Source: Paracyclopina nana
Taxonomy: Eukaryota > Arthropoda > Copepoda > Cyclopoida > Cyclopettidae
Assembly: GCA_019096065.1 (NCBI GenBank)
Contig: JAGUCH010000003.1
Coordinates: 3,100,001 to 3,164,000 of the forward strand
DNA: 64,000 nucleotides
Direction of reading: 5' to 3'
Part shown: positions 57,284 to 64,000 of the stretch, piece after piece
How positions within the stretch are numbered: the first letter of the stretch is position 1
How the letters are laid out: each line of letters starts with the position of its first letter
Notes under the pieces: generated by a model
Seen by the model: only the letters and a program-made list of their open reading frames with translations
The model's database searches: none
Told to the model about the DNA's origin: nothing
Position numbers and translations under genes: made by a program

Positions 57284-60273
57284 ATGTCGAGAATTATTTT
57301 TCTTTTAGCCTTGCTCACATCAGTCACTGCAAAAAGTGGACAATTTTTCCCATTGCACTATGGGTCTCATTGGATTTGTAAGGCATACAAGTCTTTTGAG
57401 TTCCATGGTGCAGACAGGAAAAATGTTGAAGCTGCGACATTTTGCCTGATAGAAAATGATTGCTCTGGCTACGTGCTGCATTCTAACACTGTCTATTTGC
57501 TTAAAATTACGTCCGCATCAAATTTTACGCTGTTCTCTGATGACTTGGGAGTCACTGAAGTTTTCATTGACTTGGGTATATTTTCTTCTTAAATCATGTA
57601 AAGTATCTGGTGCATAAATGCTTCAAATGTCCCCTTGTAGGAATAGTGAAGCAAGAATTTTCAAAAATGTATGAAGTGGCAAATGACACCGCTGCAGGAC
57701 TTGAAAATATCAACTCAGGTTTGGTGGTTCAGAATCCCTTTGAGTGCATCTTCAATTGCATCTTTGTTGGCACTAAACCCTGCTCATATTTGGTATTCAA
57801 TCAAGATTGGCTGATGAACTGCTATATGGTAAAAAAAGTGAGCTTGCAAGATGCTACTTTTCCCCATTCCAGTCTCATGGATGCACAAGCTTGGAAACTA
57901 AAGGGTGAGTTCCTGTCCAAATTCATCAATTTTGGGGCGAACGCGCTTCGCGAGCCATCTCTACCACGAATTCGAGTGGCCACAGGTAGAATTATTAAGG
58001 CTAGAGCAGTTGAGCTAGTTTTTCTGACCACTTTTTACGACCAATTTTTTGAACACTTTTTATGAAAACTTTTTCGACCATTTTCTATGACACTTTTCTC
58101 ATCACTTTTTCTGACCACTTTACTGACCACTTTTCTCGGACTACTTTTTTCACTTTCACTGTCTATATCTTTGTAAGCACTTGCTCTTATCACTTTCTTT
58201 GGACACTTCATAGACCACTTTTCTGAACACTTTTTGTCCAACGACTTTAGTACTTTTCAGTGACTAATAATACAATCTTTTTTTCCCCAAAATACTGGTG
58301 CCATCAGTTAAAATATGGATATACTAAAATACGCAACATGCGCAATAAGCGCAATATACGAAAATGCGCAAAAAACTACTAAAATACGCAACATGCGCAA
58401 CAACTAAAATACGCAACATGCACAACTACAAAAATGTGCAACTAGCACAATTTCTGGGGATACACTAAAATATGCAACATGTGCAATATGCACAATATAT
58501 GCAAAATGCGCAACAAACTACTAAAATTCGCAACATGCACAACAACTAAAGTACGCAATATGCACAACTACTAAAATGTGCAACAAGCACAATTTCTGTT
58601 AAAGTATCAGATTTTTTGAAACCAACTGGTTTAATTTTCTAATTATTGTCATTTACTAATGCATGCTAATTTAAAATGTCAGCTTAATAAAATTTGAAAA
58701 TAGTTAATGCCAAAAAATCTAATCTATGTAATAATCGTTTTTTATTTCGAGCTAACGTACCTACGTAAAGTAGGGTCGTTAAATAGCTGAGCAATGATTT
58801 TAAAATGGGAAACCTTCTTTTCAGTTTGATAACAAGTCTTATTCTTGCTGAAAAGTATAATTGATGAAATATAAATATGCAGCTAACTTTTGTGTGATGA
58901 TATCCACGAACAGCCAAAAAATGAATCGGCTAAAAAGTCTCATTAAAATGCTATTATTACAAAAACAATGCTTTCAAAGTGCCTTAGATTACTTTGACGG
59001 ACAGTTTCAATAAACCTTTAATAAGCCACAATTATAAATCAGCTATCAAATTGGGAATTTCATCTGCCCAATTTGTGACAAAGTTGTGAGCTCACAAGTT
59101 GGATCAAGTTTGCATTTTATTCATTGTACACAGTTTGCATTGAACTAAATCATTATTGACAAACTCACACTTAAGTGTTAATTTTGAATATAGCATCAAA
59201 TTGTGTTGAGTTTTTATTTTGGTAAATTTTCAAGTGCTGATATGCTCAGACTCTTATTTAAAAGTCATGAAATATTAAAAAAATGTACAAGTTTAGTCTG
59301 TGAAATGTCAGATTTTTAAAGATTTTAAATCCATTTATAAATTCCAGCAGCAAAATTTATTTCACAAGTTTGAAGGATGTACAGAAAGTATGTCTTTTTT
59401 TAAAATGTATATATATATTCATGGATATTGCGCATGTTGCGCATTTTAGTAGCTGCGCATGTAGCGTATTTTAGTTGTTTCGCATGTTGCGCATTTTTGC
59501 AGTTTGTTGCGCATATTGCGCATATTGCGCATGTTGCGTATTTCAGTATATCCCGTTTTAATTAAGAATACAAAATTCAGTAAATAATTAAAATTGATTA
59601 AAGTGTTCTGAATGAATCGGCTTTTTTGGGTAACTGTTGCTCCCACAATCCGATTGCCATCTTGTGAACTAAGCTTGATTTCGGGTAACTATGAAAACTG
59701 TCAATGATAAAAAATGACAACTAATAGTTACTTATTTTTAACTTGCCAAGTGCGTTTGCCCCCAATCAGTCCACAATGTGGACGTTTACATCTGGTTTAC
59801 CTTCGAGTTTTCTTAACAGTTGCATTCCGGGATTTTTGCCAAGAAACAAGTTATTCTTATTACAATTACTTTGGGTACTACACCGATGAAGGCTTAGCTG
59901 AAAGTAATATTCTAGTTTTAAGGTAATATATAGGTAATTGTAAGGGGAAAACGCCTCTCAGTTTTACAACGCATGATTTAGAGCATCAGATTTCCCATAT
60001 GATATACGGAATTCGGATAATTGCAAGAGAGCTTGCACAGAGAAATCGGAAGAATTGTACAAGGAGCTTATTGGATTTACTTATTGGCGATATATTTATG
60101 GTACATCTCAGTTTGAGTAAGTGAGCCACTTTTAGTGAATAAATGGCATGAATAATAAAGAATGAATGCTTATTTCTTCTAGGTGTAATTGCGGCTTTGC
60201 TGGAGCATCAATATACAAGAGCGATTTCGTGTTACGTGACTACGCCTATGCCGTCTCATATATATTATGCTGA
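57284..60273 (+). CDS. Secreted cysteine-rich (PAN/apple-like) protein, copy 1
   Basis: Exons 57284-57575, 57641-57904, 59820-59903, 59990-60116 and 60183-60273 give 285 aa with matching phases. A signal peptide is followed by cysteine modules that look like degenerate PAN/apple units: CLIENDCSGYVLHSNTVYLL; FECIFNCIFVGTKPC with MNCYMV; and NCKRACTEKSEELYKELIGF; ending CNCGFAG. Likely a secreted binding protein; ligand unknown. Intron 2 is 1,915 bp and holds an inverted-repeat element; the matching intron in copy 2 is 56 bp. Confidence 0.75.
58021..58255. repeat. Degenerate minisatellite (GACCACTTTT units)
   Basis: About 15 imperfect units of 14-17 bases with the core GACCACTTTTT/GAACACTTTTT, in intron 2 of the secreted gene just left of the inverted-repeat element. 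Confidence 0.6.
58317..59553. mobile_element. Inverted-repeat element with GCGCAACAT minisatellite ends
   Basis: Starts GGATATACTAAAATACGCAA and ends TTCAGTATATCC, with degenerate arrays of ACTAAAATACGCAACATGC units inward. A second start-like block (GGGGATACACTAAAAT) lies at 58454, suggesting nesting or internal duplication. It is diverged from, but built like, the element at 55764-56543. It lies inside an intron. Confidence 0.7.
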
Positions 60274-61197
60274 AAGTTAGAATGAGGAATGATTCGATGA
60301 AAATGCCTCTGTCAATTCCTCGCTTTTTACCCTTGCCATTATAACATTTTTAACCTCACAAAAGCTTGCTTGAAATTACTTGTCAATTATGAGAATAAAG
60401 TTACATCGGACACAAGTTAGCCCCTTTACAAATGTAGATTACTTTTTTCACAAACGAAGTGATTGCATTAAAGAAACGAGTATTTTTCCCTAAAAAATTC
60501 GAGATCTGCTATTTTTCTATAAAGAATTAGCAACATATGTTTGAATAGTTCAACTGAATATCAGAGAGAGCGGCAATCTTGGCTAACTGAGATCAACGCG
60601 AGCCCTCCAAAAGCAAAGGTCGAACTTATTTACTTGGCGAGGTGGAGTGACAGATTTCCTAAAAATTGTGCCACCTATAACTTCAACTAGAGTTTCGACC
60701 TTTGCTAGTTTGCTATCTGCTCAGCAAGAATTAGACTGCATCTAATTCTTACATTAATAATGTATTAATAATCCAAGTACTTTTGGTTGTCTTATAATTT
60801 AGTAGTCGCGCATGTCGTGCATTTTAGTAGTTGCGCATGTCGCGCATTTTAGTAGTTTGTTGCGCATGTCGCGCATTTTAGTAGTTTGTCGCGCATGTCG
60901 CGCATGTCGCGCATAATTTAAAAAATTTGCCATTTTTTTGACAAATTAGCCATTGCATTGCTGAGTTGAGTAAAAAGTATTTTCTGGCAATCATAATTGC
61001 CATGCTAAAGTACCTGCGCTGGCGCGGAAACAGCTAAGAAAGTTGGGAAAAGTAATCCCAAAAGTAGTGAAATGTCCCTGATTTTTTAAATACATGTGGT
61101 CCTCTAAAACTTGGAAATATCCTTGGGCCTTGGAGTATAGGAAATATCTCATTTAAGTGAGACAAAGTTATGAGAACCATAAGATATTGCACGTATA
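60274..61197. other. Intergenic with a truncated inverted-repeat element
   Basis: 60750-60913 is a reverse-oriented partial relative of the 55764 element: it shares the GACAACCAAAAGTAC segment and the GCGCATGTCGCGC array, but only one end is present. No gene seen. Confidence 0.5.
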
Positions 61198-61940
61198 TAC
61201 TAAATACCGCACACAAACGCAACGCAACGCACACTACTAAATACCGCACACTACTAAATATCGCACACTACTAAATACCGCACACAGCAAAAAAATGGAA
61301 ATGCATTTGAAAAAATTTTGACAGCAATTAATTGATTTACACTGCTGGTTAAATCTAATGGAAGGCTAAAGCTTGAATCTTTGAACATTTTTTTTTGTCT
61401 TCTGGCAAAATAAAAAATATTTATCCGAATTTCGTTGCATGACAGCAAAAAATAAGTGATGCATCAGTTTTTTCTTGAAAATTTTCAGGGTTGAATTTTC
61501 TCGTTTTTTTCCGATTTACATTGATTTTTTCTATTTTTTTCAAAAAAGATGGGAAAAGACTCAATCTTTCCACCATTTAAAAGTCCTTTATTTCTTGAAT
61601 ATGTGACACAAAGTTTTCCCAAAGATTCCCATACTGTCCAATTTTGAATAGACATAGTGTGCGGTATTTAGTAGGCAACCATACTAAATACCGACACAGT
61701 AAAAAAAACGGCAAAAAAAACGGATTTTGGCTAAGCAATCCGGATTAACTCATTAATATATGTAGGTATGTGTTCATGCTTACTCGTGTTTGTACTCACA
61801 AAAAAAATAATTTGTGTTTTCCTTCAGCCAGTTTGATAAGTTCATTGATATAATATAATATAAAATGCTGTGTGCGGTATTTAGTAGTGTGCGGTATTTA
61901 GTAGTGTGCGTTGCGTTGCGTTCGTGTGCGGTATTTAGTA
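61198..61940. mobile_element. Pair of inverted-repeat elements with TACTAAATACCGCACAC ends
   Basis: 61198-61673 and 61682-61940 each begin TACTAAATACCG and end GGTATTTAGTA; they sit 8 bp apart. The outer ends carry matching (CGCAA) arrays (61209-61231 and 61905-61922), so the pair may instead be one element with another inserted. Confidence 0.65.
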
Positions 61941-62353
61941 TGTACCGATATTGCACCTCTGCTCTGATAAGAGGATAACCAGGCATTTTTCTTTGTGAGC
62001 CATCCTAGACAAGGCAGATATCAGAACACTATGGTTTGAACTAAAATCCGCTTGAAGGAGCATGGCTTTTCTAGTTTCGTCTTTTGCCACAAAATGCTTT
62101 GAAGAGTTGTAATTCGAAGAAAGGTCAATGAAAAAGTCCCAGGCGTTCTCTATCCAATGGCATAAGAACGCCAATATCTTCTCATTTTATTACATATCAC
62201 TCTCTGCATAATACGTAAGGAGTTTCAGCAAGAAAATAAGTGCAAAATACGCTTTTGCAATCGCTCCCTAAATTGGACAAGTTTTCCTAATGCAATTGCA
62301 TAGGGGGCCAATCATGACGTGATCCAAACTTCAGTAGGCGAGGGAAAGACAAA
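61941..62353. other. Upstream region of the second secreted gene
   Basis: AT-rich, no gene seen. It lies between the inverted-repeat elements and the start codon at 62354. Confidence 0.35.
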
Positions 62354-63450
62354 ATGGAAAGACTTGTGGTGTTATTTCTCGCATTTACGCCTGCCACAGC
62401 AATGAGTGGGAGATATCTAGAGATTGACTATGGCTTACATTGGGTAGTGAAAGCTCACAAGTCAATCGAGCTCGATGGCGCGGGCGGCAGACGACCTCTA
62501 GAATCTGCCTCTTTTTGTATTCATGACGAAAGTTGCTCCGGATTTGTCCAACATTCAAATTCTGTCTATCTGCTTGATTTAGACAGCAAAATCAATCACA
62601 CGCTGCAGGCCGATGACTTTGGTTTAGGCAAAATTTTCGTCGACATTGGTAGCTAAAAGCACTCACCCGTCTCCATGATGACATTTTTTGTGCAAGTTGT
62701 TTTCTAGTATGGATAGAGAAACAGCTTGTGGAGAAGTATGAACCGACAGACAATACCACAGGAAAAATGGAGAAAATAAATGCAAGGATGTCTGCTCAGG
62801 GATCCATCCGATGCCTGATTCAGTGCATTTTCTCGGTTTCCAAGCCATGCTTTTTCTTTGCATTCAATCCGGATTGGGAAATGAACTGTCACATGGCCAT
62901 GGAGGCTACTATCAATCCTGCTTCATTTCCTTACGATGATCTTACTGGGGCTCAAATTTGGCAACGGAAAAAAGGTCCATTTTGAAATCAGCACCAATAT
63001 ATGTACTGCATAATCATATTCTTTATCTAGATCCTTACGAGAAATTTTGCGAGGTTAATGGTAAATATGAATACATAGGAGAAGACGTTTACTACGTTGA
63101 CAATATGGCTCCCCTTGAGTACTTCTATTTCATATCATTCTATTCTCAGTGGATAAATATTGCTTTCGTAGACAAAGTGATTATCCTTACCCAATCAATA
63201 CAATCGAAGGATGCAAAAAAGCATGCATTGAAAAATCAATCGAATTGGGCACGGAGTTATTTGGATTTTCAGTTTGGAATGAACCTTCGTATGATAAGCG
63301 ATATATGTAAGTCGAAATGGGTAAAGTTGAGCCAAAAACCTACAATTTATATCTTTTTAAAGGTGCAATTGTGGGTGGGCAGGAGCCACCTTCACTCGTA
63401 GTGCTTTATTCAATGACTACAAGGATCAGTATTCGGCAAGAGTTTGTTGA
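62354..63450 (+). CDS. Secreted cysteine-rich (PAN/apple-like) protein, copy 2
   Basis: Exons 62354-62648, 62708-62974, 63031-63118, 63172-63306 and 63363-63450 give 290 aa; phases match and the exon plan is identical to copy 1. Signal peptide, then CIHDESCSGFVQHSNSVYLL, CLIQCIFSVSKPC with MNCHMA, GCKKACIEKSIELGTELFGF, and CNCGWAGA near the end. All introns are 53-59 bp. A tandem paralogue of 57284-60273, probably with the same secreted binding role. Confidence 0.8.
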
Positions 63451-64000
63451 GATAGTCATTGTAATAATAAAACTATTGCTAACAAATCATAACGGTACAT
63501 ATTATATGCCACACACTCATTGAATTTATTCAGGAAAAGTGCAATTTCCACAAAAATCCACAACGGAGAAAGCACATAATTTAAATGGCTTTTACGCCTT
63601 TTAAAAGTAGCACTACTTGTACTAGGTGAGAATTGACAGTTGATTTGACTTCAAGGTAGTAAGCCTGAAAAAGGGTCCATTTTTTGGCCAAAATTGGTTT
63701 GCTTGCGAAGCATCAGAAGTGATGTAGCACTTTACAAGCCATTTTGACTTGGTTTTAACAATGATATTTTGCCACAATTTTGCCACTTTCATTTTTTCTT
63801 ATTTGAACCGTTCAAATAATTAAAACAATAAAATAATCATACTACAATTAGCAAAATTGTGATGCTTAGAGCTAGTTTAAGATCGGTAAACTTTGTTGCT
63901 AAGCACTTATCTACATGAATACACGTATACATGCGTCCATCAAAAAGCGGACTAAATAAGATTCCTGATAAAAAAGCCTGTAATGTTTAGGACTTCATAT
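63451..64000. other. 3' flank, no gene seen
   Basis: AT-rich sequence after the last gene. Only short frames without features. Confidence 0.4.

Noticed and set aside
59446..59646. Antisense ORF with repeated RNM residues
   Set aside because: It is the translated minisatellite end of the inverted-repeat element.

Overview
The window is a gene-dense stretch of an invertebrate animal genome. All genes are eukaryotic, with GT-AG introns that are mostly 50-65 bp. The set includes a protostome-type Toll receptor with two cysteine clusters, an S1 serine protease, NUP205, ATG16L1, PNPLA8, PCGF3 and OPA1. Several core promoters inside the large mobile element pair a TATA box with a TCAGTT/TCATTC initiator 32-33 bp away, the arthropod style. 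I infer an arthropod or close relative (crustacean-like compactness) but cannot name the species.

Layout. 0.5-17 kb: serine protease (-), NUP205 (-), ATG16L1 (+) divergent from NUP205, a C8orf76-like TPR protein (+), a 7TM receptor-like protein (+) and a Toll receptor (-) with a small inverted-repeat element in its last intron. 17.9-20.4 kb: a foldback DNA element with 695-bp arms flanked by TTAA. 21-22.2 kb: two small secreted-protein genes (-). 22.53-45.18 kb: one giant LTR retroelement. 45.3-45.8 kb: an inverted-repeat element. 45.9-54.8 kb: PNPLA8 (-), PCGF3 (+), OPA1 (-), and a C2H2 zinc-finger protein with a Gag-like N-terminus (-). 55.8-63.5 kb: two related secreted cysteine-rich genes (+), among several families of minisatellite-ended inverted-repeat elements, one of which has greatly enlarged an intron.

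The most notable object is the 22,650-bp Ty3/gypsy-type element. Its 601-bp LTRs differ at only three positions that I can see, and it is flanked by a 4-bp CCTT duplication, so it is young. It carries gag (793 aa) and pol (2,039 aa, protease, RT, RNase H, integrase) joined by an ATGA stop/start overlap. An ORF of 478 codons lies in frame behind a single TGA. Two tandem paralogous 210-aa genes resemble the DUF5662/HD-like proteins of DNA viruses. There is a spliced 388-aa accessory gene and an Env-like glycoprotein gene with its own TATA/Inr promoter. On the opposite strand there are spliced genes, the clearest a three-exon 322-aa single-pass membrane protein. A 2-kb leader holds a triple array of paired hairpins. 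The architecture resembles a complex retrovirus more than an ordinary gypsy element.

The host genes are housekeeping and immune genes and do not form an obvious pathway. The small inverted-repeat elements sit in introns and intergenic gaps. Exon coordinates come from manual splice-site and frame matching. Exon phases were confirmed to sum to whole codons for NUP205, ATG16L1, Toll, OPA1, the zinc-finger gene, both late secreted genes, the 388-aa accessory gene and the antisense gene.
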